A stretch of DNA of 54,730 nucleotides from an uncultured Methylobacillus sp. (GCA_946478965.1 CAMLDQ010000002.1:1-54730); one strand, 5' to 3'. Positions 8,931-16,257 are shown, counted from the stretch's first letter. Notes: generated by a model from the sequence alone, not told the origin. Translations and numbers: made by a program.

Positions 8931-8957
8931 AAAAAAACCGGCCGCTATGGGCCGGTT
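8931..8957 (-). terminator. Intrinsic terminator reading on the minus strand
   Basis: The stem GGCCGGTT/AACCGGCC (8 bp) with a six-base loop is followed, on the minus strand, by seven T residues (AAAAAAA at 8931-8937 on the plus strand). It lies 21 bases downstream of the stop at 8979-8981 of a minus-strand gene fragment. It therefore looks like the surviving 3' end of a host gene rather than part of the insertion element. Confidence 0.75.
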
Positions 8958-8978
8958 CAGTATGGTGGGTTTATAAAT

Positions 8979-9047
8979 TCAGGTAATTTTTCCTGAGGTC
9001 TTCAAGTGCAGCTGTACATCCTTGAGCACACCGAGCAGATGAGCAAC
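8979..9047 (-). pseudogene. 3' remnant of an unidentified minus-strand gene cut by the IS element
   Basis: On the minus strand an open stretch reads AHLLGVLKDVQLHLKTSGKI-T and stops with TGA at 8981-8979. A proper terminator stands 21 bases further on. At about 9048 it abuts what looks like the terminal repeat of the IS remnant (TGAATCGCCCCG on the plus strand). I read this as the C-terminus of a gene whose front was lost when the element inserted or later rearranged. The family is not recognised. Confidence 0.35.
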
Positions 9048-9562
9048 TGAATCGCCCCGCCCACACTAGACACTTTCGAGCCTGCTGAAATACTGCTTCT
9101 CGAACTCTACCGGAGACAGGCTGTTGTTGTAACCATGTCGTCGGGTCGGGTTGTAAAACAGCTCGATGTAATCGAACACATCCCGGCGCGCTTCTTCGCG
9201 GTCGATGTAGATCCTGCAGCGTATGCGCTCCCGCTTCAGTAACTGGAAGAAGCTCTCCGCCACGGCGTTGTCGTGACGGTTGCCGCGGCGGCTCTGGCTG
9301 GCCACCAGATTGTGCGCCTTCAGGAAGTGCTGCCGTCATAACTGCTGAACTGGCTGCCCTGGTCGGAATGCACAATTACTTCCTGCTTGGGCTGGCATCG
9401 CCATACCGCCATTAGTAGCGCATTGATCGCCAGTTCGCTCTCCATGCGCGGTTGCATCGACCAGCCGATGACCTGCCGCGAGAATAGATCCAGCACCACC
9501 GCCAGATACAGCCAGCCTTCATGGGTGCGGATGTAGGTGATGACCTGGTTCGGCTCAATCAT
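9048..9562 (-). mobile_element. Remnant of an IS3-family insertion sequence
   Basis: Only the downstream half of an IS3-like element is left. It holds the end of orfB and, at 9048, a plausible terminal inverted repeat beginning TGAATCGCCCCG. No matching repeat is visible beyond 9562, and orfA and the front of orfB are absent. The element cannot move by itself. Confidence 0.65.
9066..9562 (-). pseudogene. IS3-family transposase OrfB, truncated and frameshifted
   Basis: Two reading frames together cover the end of an rve-type (DDE) integrase core. The first, 9562-9320, reads [20 protein letters not shown]...[10 protein letters not shown]...[16 protein letters not shown]. The second, 9305-9066, reads ASQSRRGNRHDNAVAESFFQ...FNPTRRHGYN...FEKQYF. 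A single base is missing near 9333 (GACGGCAGCAC where GACTGGCAGCAC is expected), which shifts the frame just after the second catalytic Asp. The residues that normally stand between NQV and ITY (such as WVGD, with the first catalytic Asp) are deleted in frame. The region before that is gone. The copy is thus inactivated three times over. Confidence 0.85.
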
Positions 9563-9600
9563 CGTGGGCGATCTTAAGGAGTTTGGTGTGTATTAAGTAG

Positions 9601-9870
9601 CGCACGCAAGAGCGTAAGCTTGAGAAGCACGAGGTAATCAGTGAATCGCCAGAATCTGTCACGCTGGTGCCTTTGAGCAGCGCAAACACAAAGGGATATA
9701 AATCACGCCAGGGCAAAATAACTCGTGACTGGGCCTGGCATGACAGCTGGGAAGAAGTACAAGCCTACTTGGTGGCGCAGCTTCGCACAGAGCAGCTGAA
9801 GCTCCAGGCCGAACTGGCCGAGATTGGACAAATATTGCAGGCGTTGGAACAGGTGACTGTCCCAAAATAA
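9601..9870 (+). pseudogene. Small protein fragment with a coiled-coil end, unidentified
   Basis: An open stretch translates as RTQERKLEKHEVISESPESV...GYKSRQGKITRDWAWHDSWE...LRTEQLKLQAELAEIGQILQ and ends at 9870. In frame, a TAG stands at 9598, and no ATG is available. Only a GTG at 9667 could start a 67-residue product. The C-terminal third is a leucine/glutamate heptad segment likely to form a coiled coil. The RTQERKLEKH beginning directly after the stop suggests that the front of a larger gene was lost. A short genuine gene starting at 9667 cannot be excluded. Family not recognised. Confidence 0.4.
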
Positions 9871-9879
9871 AAGCCTGGC

Positions 9880-9904
9880 GGCAACAGTCTAGCTAGACGT
9901 TGCC
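9880..9904. repeat. Near-perfect 25-base palindrome between convergent reading frames
   Basis: The left arm GGCAAC-A-GTCTAG is mirrored by CTAGAC-GTTGCC, giving a 12-bp stem with a single bulged A and no loop. It lies between the stop at 9870 (+) and the stop at 9909 (-). It could act as a bidirectional terminator, but there is no long T-run on either side. Confidence 0.6.
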
Positions 9905-9908
9905 TTCC

Positions 9909-10190
9909 TCATTTAAACCCGCAGTTCCTACGTTCCCACTTGTCATTGAGCTTGGCATCAGCCTTGGTCTGCCATTGCATGTTCGATGGGGCATCCTCGC
10001 CACCGCAAGCTAGCGGGTCGATATGGTCGATGATATAGCCCGGGCATGCGCCTTTGCTTTTCCCCGTCGAAGGGCAGGGATGCTCCCGCTTGAATTCTGC
10101 CTTCGCTTTGTAGCTTCGATGATGGCCGGCGAGAGCTGGGGTGGAGCCTAAGCAAAGCGCCAGAAAAATTACAACACCCTTCAGTGGCAT
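9909..10190 (-). CDS. Small secreted HNH-endonuclease-like protein
   Basis: From the ATG at 10190 the product is 93 residues. The N-terminus MPLKGVVIFLALCLGSTPAL-AG is a clear signal peptide. The mature part carries PGYIIDHIDPLACGGEDAPS followed by NMQWQT. This is the HNH pattern of histidine, aspartate/proline and asparagine found in the small HNH nucleases, with DHIDPL-GG-D-PSNMQW as its core. Four cysteines in the mature part (about 39, 49, 62 and 90) could form disulfides after export. The family can be secreted nucleases. The role here (toxin, nutrient nuclease or defence) is unknown. It sits in the accessory stretch, convergent with the coiled-coil fragment. Confidence 0.7.
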   Translation of the reverse strand: MPLKGVVIFLALCLGSTPALAGHHRSYKAKAEFKREHPCPSTGKSKGACPGYIIDHIDPLACGGEDAPSNMQWQTKADAKLNDKWERRNCGFK

Positions 10191-10332
10191 AGTCGTCCGG
10201 ATGGCAGTTAGTTGCGCCCGCGTGGTAGTGTGAATTCGAAGTGAATGGCGGCAGATAACCCACTGCAATTTTCTTGCTGATGGGACAATCCTACATGCAA
10301 AATGCTTCGTCTAAACAAAAAAGAGAAAAACC

Positions 10333-11147
10333 ATGGCGCGCAAGAAATCCTCTTTGTTTGATGACTTGGTCGATATCGCTAGCCACTTACCTTGGCAGGC
10401 AGGTGTCGGTCTTGCGGTAATCGCGTATTTCATTCTCCATCACTACGCGACGCAAGAAGTTCCCACGATGCACCCGACCGATGTGAAAGAGCTCGGCAAA
10501 TCGATGGTAGACGCTGCCTTCCAGCAATACGGAAAGACACTGGCATATTTCCTCCAGTACATACTCCCCCTGCTTTTCTGTTAGGCGCATTAAGCTCATT
10601 CCTAAGCCGTAGGCGCCAATCCGCGTTGCATCTGAATGTGCGGCGCGACCCCGGAGCAGACGTATTGGAAAAAATGGATTGGCAGGAATTTGAAGGCCTC
10701 GTGGCTGAAACGTTCCGCCAACAGGGCTATCACGTAGTAGAACGTGGCGGAAACGGGCCCGACGGGGGCGTGGACTTGGAACTGTACCAGGGAAGTGACA
10801 AATACCTTGTCCAATGCAAGCAGTGGAAGTCTCAGAAGGTTGGCGTGGCCACGGTTAGAGAGCTGTATGGTGTGATGGCAGCTGAGCGTGCCGTGGGGGC
10901 ATTCGTGGCGACTTCTGGGGTTTTCACAGATGAAGCGAAGAAATTCGCCGAAGGGCGAGCCATCCAGCTATTCGATGCTCGTAAGCTACGCGCCTTGATG
11001 GGTGGCGCACGTGCCGAGCAGAGTGCACCTGTGTGCCCGAAGTGCGGGTCCGAGATGGTGAGACGAACAGCAAGGAAAGGGAGCAATGCGGGCAATCAGT
11101 TCTGGGGATGCTCCCGTTATCCCGCATGTTCGGGTATTCGCAACTAG
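10333..11147 (+). pseudogene. Membrane-anchored Mrr-type restriction endonuclease with zinc finger, frameshifted
   Basis: Two frames join into one protein. The first, 10333-10584, gives MARKKSSLFDDLVDIASHLP, a membrane span (AGVGLAVIAYFILHHYA) and the start of a second (LAYFLQYILPLLF). The frame then hits TAG. The next frame continues LLGALSSFLSRRRQSALHLN, completes that span and enters the catalytic domain. That domain has WQEFEGLVAETFRQQGY and GPDGGVDLELYQGSDKYLVQ followed by CKQWK, the D...QxK core of Mrr_cat. A C-terminal topoisomerase-type C4 zinc finger (CPKCGSEMV...FWGCSRYPAC) completes it. One missing base near 10578 explains the break. This is either a real lesion or a sequencing error. 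Membrane-anchored Mrr-like proteins with this finger are known, but their role is unclear. Confidence 0.8.
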
Positions 11148-11591
11148 GTTGCTCGTGGATATTTTCCCGCACACCTTGCTTGACCGATGCAGGTAAGAAA
11201 AGCACTACTAAATCCTAGTCATTATTTTTGAGGACAGAAGATGCTTTATTTCGTACTTTTTGGCCAAGTTATGTTTTTTCAGCGCGCTTTATTGTCTAAA
11301 GTTTTAGATAAATTGGCCAATATATGATTGAAAAGAGTCACTTAAATTCAGCGACGGCACAGAAACCCTGAGCTTTTGCTCCAGAGATGGGTTTGGATAC
11401 TGGAGTGCGTGCAGGAGTCGTCGCTTCAAATCTTGGCAGCTTAGCCGAGTGTTGACATTCTACTTAAAAAGAATCAATGTCTTACCGCTATCTCCTGATC
11501 CGTGGTTTCAGGGTTAAAAGTCAAGTTTCTTCATGAGATTGAGGCTGGTCTGCCTGATGGCTCTTGATCAAAAACGGGCAGGGTAACTGTT
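11148..11591. other. AT-rich intergenic stretch without a convincing gene
   Basis: These 444 bases are visibly AT-richer than the flanks. A 28-codon frame at 11241-11327 begins MLYFVLFGQVMFFQRALLSK and has GAGGA eight bases upstream. It is hydrophobic at the front and could be a small peptide, but I cannot support it further. TTGGCCAA occurs twice (about 11270 and 11313), each followed by a similar -TATG tail. A TTGACA box at 11452-11457 has only a poor -10 partner (CAATGT at 11475), so no promoter is called. Nothing else recognisable. Confidence 0.5.
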
Positions 11592-11885
11592 ATGAGTGAT
11601 CGTGATGGGTGGCAATCGGAAATGATCGAAACACTAAACTCATGGGAATTCATTAAATCAGGCGGGTTTGGGCCGTGCTTGGGCGTGCAGTACGCTACGC
11701 CGGCACTGGATCCTCTGGATTCCATTCACGGATATGGCATTCCTATCCCCCCTCACAAGCGGCGGCCTCCTTCGGAGGAAGATTTTCGTCAGCCGGCCAA
11801 GCCAAAAAAGCGGAAGCCTGCTAAGCCTGACTCATCGCCGGACGAGTCTCCCGATAACGATGGGCGGGTCGACGACTACGCCTGA
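11592..11885 (+). CDS. Small hypothetical protein with a Pro/Lys-rich tail
   Basis: A 97-residue product, family not recognised. The first half (WEFIKSGGFGPCLGVQYATP followed by ALDPLDSIHGYGIPIPPHKR) has mixed composition with one cysteine. The second half is dominated by proline, lysine and aspartate (RQPAKPKKRKPAKPDSSPDE), likely disordered. No signal peptide or membrane span is seen. It is followed after 63 bases by the DUF2802 gene, so it may belong to the flagellar-associated group rather than to the decayed island upstream. Conservation in relatives would decide whether it is real. Confidence 0.55.
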   Translation: MSDRDGWQSEMIETLNSWEFIKSGGFGPCLGVQYATPALDPLDSIHGYGIPIPPHKRRPPSEEDFRQPAKPKKRKPAKPDSSPDESPDNDGRVDDYA

Positions 11886-11948
11886 TGTGATAAGCTAAAA
11901 CCGATTATTCTAGCGGTGTTGCGGACTTCATCGCCACGCCGCTGCAGG

Positions 11949-12329
11949 ATGGAAGAAAGGTTCGGAGTGGAAAGCATTGTTATTACCTGGCGCGAGTTGC
12001 TGGTGGTCGTCGCCTTGATTCTGGCTGTTTATATCGCCGAAGTGATGCTGCTGATGCGCAATGGAGGAGGGCTCCTGGGGCGTAAGGCGGGGCGGACAAA
12101 TGATATTGAACACCTGCAGGCAAAGGTCGCGCAGCTTGCCGGGCGCATGGAGGCAATGGAAAAACAACTTGCACAGATGCAACTGGAAAGCTTGCCGGAA
12201 GCCAGTCCTTATGCCCGTGCGATCCAGATGGCCAGGCAGGGGCGCGATGCGATGGGCATTGCCGAGCAGTGCGGCATTTCGCGTGGCGAAGCGGAGCTCA
12301 TAATTTCAATGCACGGGATACAGGAATAA
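11949..12329 (+). CDS. DUF2802 domain membrane protein
   Basis: From the ATG at 11949 (MEERFGVESIVITWRELLVV) the protein has 126 residues. One N-terminal membrane span (about residues 14-34, LLVVVALILAVYIAEVML) leads into a cytoplasmic coiled coil (DIEHLQAKVAQLAGRMEAME followed by KQLAQMQLE). A helix-turn-helix-like C-terminus follows (YARAIQMARQGRDAMGIAEQ followed by CGISRGEAELIISMHG), which is the DUF2802 signature. The family often lies next to flagellar genes, and here it precedes fliK by 21 bases. Its function is not known. An upstream ATG at 11916 would add a basic stretch and is less likely. Confidence 0.8.
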   Translation: MEERFGVESIVITWRELLVVVALILAVYIAEVMLLMRNGGGLLGRKAGRTNDIEHLQAKVAQLAGRMEAMEKQLAQMQLESLPEASPYARAIQMARQGRDAMGIAEQCGISRGEAELIISMHGIQE

Positions 12330-12350
12330 TGGAGTCGAGGAATTCTCGAA

Positions 12351-13415
12351 ATGATCCATAACGACATCCAGAATCAGCTCCAGCTGCTTATCAAGACCTC
12401 TGGTCCGCCGCTGCTGGAAGTGGCGGATTCTGCCACTGAAACGCCTCAGTGGACGCCAGGGCAGCGCTTGCCCGCCTATGTATTGGCCAGCCTTCCGAAC
12501 GGGCGTTTTGAAGTCAAAGTCGGCGACCAGGTTCTGGATCTCAATTTGCCTGGAAACACCCAGGCCGGAGAAACGCTGGAGCTGACCTTTGTATCTTCCA
12601 GCCCGCGCATGACGTTTGCCTTGACGCAGGATCTGGCGAAGGCGCTGCCGCCAAATACACCCGTATCCATCAGCGAAACTGCCAAATTCATCGGCTCGTT
12701 GCTGCAGAAGGGCGCGGAGTCGGCGCAAGCGGCACAAACAGCACAAACAGGTCGTGCTGCACCGGTGCTGACGGCCGCACCTGCTGATCCAGCACAATTC
12801 GCCCATGCTTTGCGGCAAGCCGTTTCCCAGAGCGGTCTGTTCTACGAGTCGCATCAGGTGCAATGGTTGAGCGGTGAGCGCCATCTCGACACCTTGCTGC
12901 AAGAACCTCAAGGCCGCCTTTCTCCCACGCTGCAGCAAGGCACGCTGCCGGCAGCAAGTATCCCGCAAGCAGGGCGGGAACCCGTTCAAAAAACGATAGT
13001 GGATGTCAGTCAGAATACAGCGCTTCCAAACGTTAAATCGGCAGGCGAGTCGGTGCATCCGCAAACGGCGCACCTGGTGCAGCAGCAACTGCAAGCCCTG
13101 GATGCCCGGCAAATCATCTGGCAAGGTCAGGTATGGCCCGGGCAGGATATGCAGTGGGAGATTGAAGAGGATGCGAGCGGTAGCAGCGAACAGGACGAGA
13201 CGCCTGCAAGTTGGCAAACCCAACTCAGTTTGCATCTGCCGGCGCTCGGTGGGGTCCAGGCCAGGCTTGCCATGGTCAATGGGGCGTTCCGGCTCGATAT
13301 TGCAGCCGAGGATGCGGACAGTGCAGAACGCATGCGCACGGCACAGCAGATGCTGTCGGACCGCTTCGATGCATCGGGCCTGCTGCTGGCTGGACTGACA
13401 ATACGTCATGGCTAA
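12351..13415 (+). CDS. fliK: Flagellar hook-length control protein FliK-like
   Basis: A 354-residue protein with a low-complexity Gln/Ala-rich middle and a conserved C-terminal domain. That domain reads WQTQLSLHLPALGGVQARLA followed by MVNGAFRLDIAAEDADSAER, the Flg_hook pattern. FliK is exported as a molecular ruler and triggers the switch of the flagellar export gate from hook to filament substrates. The N-terminal part (PGQRLPAYVLASLPNGRFEV) resembles the betaproteobacterial FliK-like proteins that accompany an FlhB-like gene, as here, where the next gene overlaps by 8 bases. It may be a paralogue of the main FliK rather than the ruler itself. Confidence 0.75.
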   Translation: MIHNDIQNQLQLLIKTSGPPLLEVADSATETPQWTPGQRLPAYVLASLPNGRFEVKVGDQVLDLNLPGNTQAGETLELTFVSSSPRMTFALTQDLAKALPPNTPVSISETAKFIGSLLQKGAESAQAAQTAQTGRAAPVLTAAPADPAQFAHALRQAVSQSGLFYESHQVQWLSGERHLDTLLQEPQGRLSPTLQQGTLPAASIPQAGREPVQKTIVDVSQNTALPNVKSAGESVHPQTAHLVQQQLQALDARQIIWQGQVWPGQDMQWEIEEDASGSSEQDETPASWQTQLSLHLPALGGVQARLAMVNGAFRLDIAAEDADSAERMRTAQQMLSDRFDASGLLLAGLTIRHG

Positions 13416-13716
13416 GGATCCCCGCCAACTCGCCGTTGCATTGGCGTATCAGGCCGGAAAGACTGCTCCAACGGTGGTGGCGAAAGGCCGGGGGCTGCTT
13501 GCCCAGGCGATTATTGATCGCGCTAAGGACGCGGGCGTTTATGTCCACGAATCGCCGGAACTTGTGTCATTGCTGATGCAGGTGGATATTGATCAGCATA
13601 TCCCGCCACAACTGTATCTGGCGGTTGCCGAACTGCTTGCCTGGATATACCGTCTTGAGCATGGGATCGAGGAACCATTTCCCAAACTCGCCTTGCCGCA
13701 GTCAGAGCAGCCTTGA
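13408..13716 (+). CDS. FlhB C-terminal-domain homologue (EscU/YscU/HrcU family, FlhX-like)
   Basis: A 102-residue soluble protein matching only the cytoplasmic domain of the export gate protein FlhB. It has AVALAYQAGKTAPTVVAKGR, then AIIDRAKDAGVYVHESPELV and IPPQLYLAVAELLAWIYRLE. In FlhB the autocleavage motif NPTH precedes VALxY. Here the equivalent position reads DPRQ, so no cleavage site exists and the protein resembles the post-cleavage fragment. Such FlhX proteins can substitute for the FlhB C-terminal fragment. It overlaps fliK by 8 bases at its start, and its end overlaps the convergent glnD by 15 bases. Confidence 0.88.
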   Translation: MAKDPRQLAVALAYQAGKTAPTVVAKGRGLLAQAIIDRAKDAGVYVHESPELVSLLMQVDIDQHIPPQLYLAVAELLAWIYRLEHGIEEPFPKLALPQSEQP

Positions 13717-16257
13717 GAGGTCTTCAACCAGATCCTCGGTGATGTTTGCTGCCAGACGTTCTCCGTGCGGCCCGGAAATCTGGAAGGTGTCTTCGGCGCG
13801 GTTGCCCAATGTGTCGATCTTGGCGGTGTGCAATTGAACCTTGTGTCGCAGCATGCTCTGCGCGATTCTCGAAAGCAATCCAGGTTGATCCCCAGCGACC
13901 ACGGAAAGTCGGAGGTTGTTGCCGGAAGGTTCTGGCTCGATCCTGATAATCGGCTTCATGGGGAAATGTTTAAGTTGCCGACTGACGCGCCCTTGAAGCG
14001 GTGCTTCAGGCGCATGGATACTTTCCAGTTCTCTGGTCAGTTCATATTCAATGTAGCTGAGCAGGTCACGGTACCGTGTGGCTGCGTTGTTCTCGTCCAG
14101 TACCATAAAGCTGTCCAGCGCGTAGCCATGCAGGGTTGTATGGATTTTGGCCTCGACGATGGTATAGCCGGCGCGTTCAAAAAAACCGCAAATACGGGCA
14201 AACAGGTCTTCTTTGTCCAAGCAGTAGATCATTACCTGAATGCCGTCGCCAGCGGGGCTGAGCCGTGCACGGACGATGGGCTTGCCGGCATGGGCATGCG
14301 AGAGCAGCATGCGTGTATGCCAGGCAATTTCTTGGCTGTCGTGACGCAAGAAGTACTGTCGTCCGAACTTTTCCCATAATGTACGGTAGGCATCGGGCAT
14401 GACGGCATAGTGACTGAGTCGTTCGGTCGCCTGTTGCTGGCGGGCCTGGAATTCGGCGTCCGGGCTGGTTGCGTTACCTTGGATAAGGCGTCGCGTCGCA
14501 AGAAACAGATTCTCCAGCAACTTGGCTTTCCAGAGATTCCATACGGCCGGGCTGGTGCCGCGGATATCGGCTACGGTCAACAGGTAAAGTGCAGTTAGAT
14601 GCCGCTCATCCACTACTTTTTTTGCAAATTCCTCAATCACACTTGGGTCGGACAGGTCGGATTTCTGGGCCGTCCTCGACATGACCAGATGCTGTTCAAC
14701 CAGCCATGCGACGAGAACGCTGTCTTCGTGCGAAAGTCCATGCTGCTTGCAGAAACGGCTGGCGTCCCGGGTCCCCAGTGTTGAGTGGTCGCCCCCGCGC
14801 CCTTTGGCGATGTCATGAAACAAGGCGGCCAGATAAAGAAGTTCCGGTTTATCGAAGCCTTCCATGAGCCGGCTGCACAAGGGGAATTCATGGCTATGCT
14901 GCGGAAGCGCGAAACGGCGCAAATTGCGCAATACGTTCAGGATATGCTCGTCCACGGTATAAACATGGAAGAGGTCGTGTTGCATCTGACCCTCGATGCG
15001 ACCGAACGCCGGAATATAGCGGCCGAGGATGCCGTAGCGGTTCATGCTGCGCAAAGCGGCCGTGATGCCTGCCGGCTGCCGCAGAATTTCGAGAAAAAGC
15101 TGCCGGTTATGCTTGTCTGCGCGGAACTCGTTGTTGACCAGATTCTTGACGCGCCATAGGTTGCGCAGCAGCAATGCACTGAAACCCTTGAGTTCGGCAT
15201 GCTGTTCAAGCAAGAGGAAGCTTTCCAGGATCGCGCTCGGTTCTTTCTGCAGCAGGGTTGGTAAGCGCGGTTCGAGCTGACCGTCTCGTGCCAGGAAGCG
15301 TGAGTTGATGACGACGGTACGCGCCTGCTGGGGGAGAATGCGTTCCTGCAAGGCCTGAATCAGGATTTCATTCATGAGGCGAATGAATTTCGCGCTACGG
15401 TAATAGCGCTGCATTAAGCGCTCGCTGGCGCGCTTGCGAGCGGTGCTGGAGAGGCCAAGCTGGGAGGCCAGTTCGTTCTGGAAGTCGAAGAGCAGACGGT
15501 CTTCGCGGCGTTTGGCCAGATGATGCAGCCGTATTCTCAGCATCTGGATAAACAGCTCCTGCCTGCGGATTTGTCTGGCTTCACGCTGTGTAATCAGGCC
15601 TGCCCGCACCAGTGCATTCCAGCTTCCGCCCAGCCCTGCACCGGAGCTGATCCACAGTATCGTCTGCAGGTCGCGCAGCCCGCCAGGGCTTTCCTTCAAA
15701 TTAGGTTCGAGATTGTAGGCGGTATCATTGAATCGTCCGTGACGATGCGTCTGTTCCAGCAGTTTGTCCTTGAGAAAGGCCGCCGGATCCAGCTCGGCGA
15801 ACAGTTGTTCATGCATGCGCTGGAATGTATGCGTATCACCTGCCAGATGCCTGGACTCGATGAGATTGGTACGGACTGTGACGTCTCGGCGCGCTTCTTC
15901 TAGGCACTCCGCCAACGAGCGCACGCTATGGCCGACGGCAAGGCCAATATCCCAGAACAGCCCGATCAGCGGTTCTAATTGCTTGTCAAAGGCGGCATCA
16001 TGGTCGTCCGGCAGCAGGATGAGAAGATCGACGTCAGAGTAGGGAAACAGTTCGCCGCGACCATAGCCGCCAACGGCTACCAGGCTGACGGATGCCGGCA
16101 TGGCAGCGTGTTGCCATAAATCGCGCAGCAGATCGTCGACTAGGCGGCTATGTTTTTTCAGCAGTTGTGCCGTATCTGCTTCTTGCTCGAAAGCGGAGCG
16201 CAATTCCGATTGACGGGACTGCAGGCGCTCGCGCCAGTATTCGATGTCAGTGCCCAA
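13702..16257 (-). CDS. glnD: Bifunctional PII uridylyltransferase/uridylyl-removing enzyme GlnD
   Basis: An 851-residue sensor of glutamine that uridylylates PII proteins under nitrogen limitation and removes UMP when glutamine is plentiful. The domains appear in the usual order. The nucleotidyltransferase domain has GGYGRGELFPYSDVDLLILL at about residues 63-82. An HD domain for UMP removal has ALFHDIAKGRGGDHSTLG in mid-protein. Two C-terminal ACT domains follow (MIYCLDKEDLFARICGFFER and VVAGDQPGLLSRIAQSMLRH). The length is normal. The 3' end runs 15 bases into flhX on the other strand. map lies 8 bases upstream on the same strand, so map-glnD is probably an operon. Confidence 0.97.
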   Translation of the reverse strand: MGTDIEYWRERLQSRQSELRSAFEQEADTAQLLKKHSRLVDDLLRDLWQHAAMPASVSLVAVGGYGRGELFPYSDVDLLILLPDDHDAAFDKQLEPLIGLFWDIGLAVGHSVRSLAECLEEARRDVTVRTNLIESRHLAGDTHTFQRMHEQLFAELDPAAFLKDKLLEQTHRHGRFNDTAYNLEPNLKESPGGLRDLQTILWISSGAGLGGSWNALVRAGLITQREARQIRRQELFIQMLRIRLHHLAKRREDRLLFDFQNELASQLGLSSTARKRASERLMQRYYRSAKFIRLMNEILIQALQERILPQQARTVVINSRFLARDGQLEPRLPTLLQKEPSAILESFLLLEQHAELKGFSALLLRNLWRVKNLVNNEFRADKHNRQLFLEILRQPAGITAALRSMNRYGILGRYIPAFGRIEGQMQHDLFHVYTVDEHILNVLRNLRRFALPQHSHEFPLCSRLMEGFDKPELLYLAALFHDIAKGRGGDHSTLGTRDASRFCKQHGLSHEDSVLVAWLVEQHLVMSRTAQKSDLSDPSVIEEFAKKVVDERHLTALYLLTVADIRGTSPAVWNLWKAKLLENLFLATRRLIQGNATSPDAEFQARQQQATERLSHYAVMPDAYRTLWEKFGRQYFLRHDSQEIAWHTRMLLSHAHAGKPIVRARLSPAGDGIQVMIYCLDKEDLFARICGFFERAGYTIVEAKIHTTLHGYALDSFMVLDENNAATRYRDLLSYIEYELTRELESIHAPEAPLQGRVSRQLKHFPMKPIIRIEPEPSGNNLRLSVVAGDQPGLLSRIAQSMLRHKVQLHTAKIDTLGNRAEDTFQISGPHGERLAANITEDLVEDLSRLL

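Noticed and set aside
9880..9904. Integron attC site
   Set aside because: The palindrome ends in GTTGCC, but the core does not fit GTTRRRY, there is no extrahelical-base pattern, and no integrase or cassette array exists.
10560..10590. Programmed -1 frameshift in the Mrr gene
   Set aside because: A -1 shift at the TTC codon would restore the frame, but the local sequence GCTTTTCTG is not a classic X-XXY-YYZ slippery site and no downstream structure is obvious. A simple one-base loss explains it.
8820..11600. Duplicated tRNA-Ser 3' end (att site) bounding the accessory stretch
   Set aside because: I looked for a second copy of GTTCGAATCTCACCGCTTCC between 8.85 and 11.6 kb and found none. No integrase gene is present.
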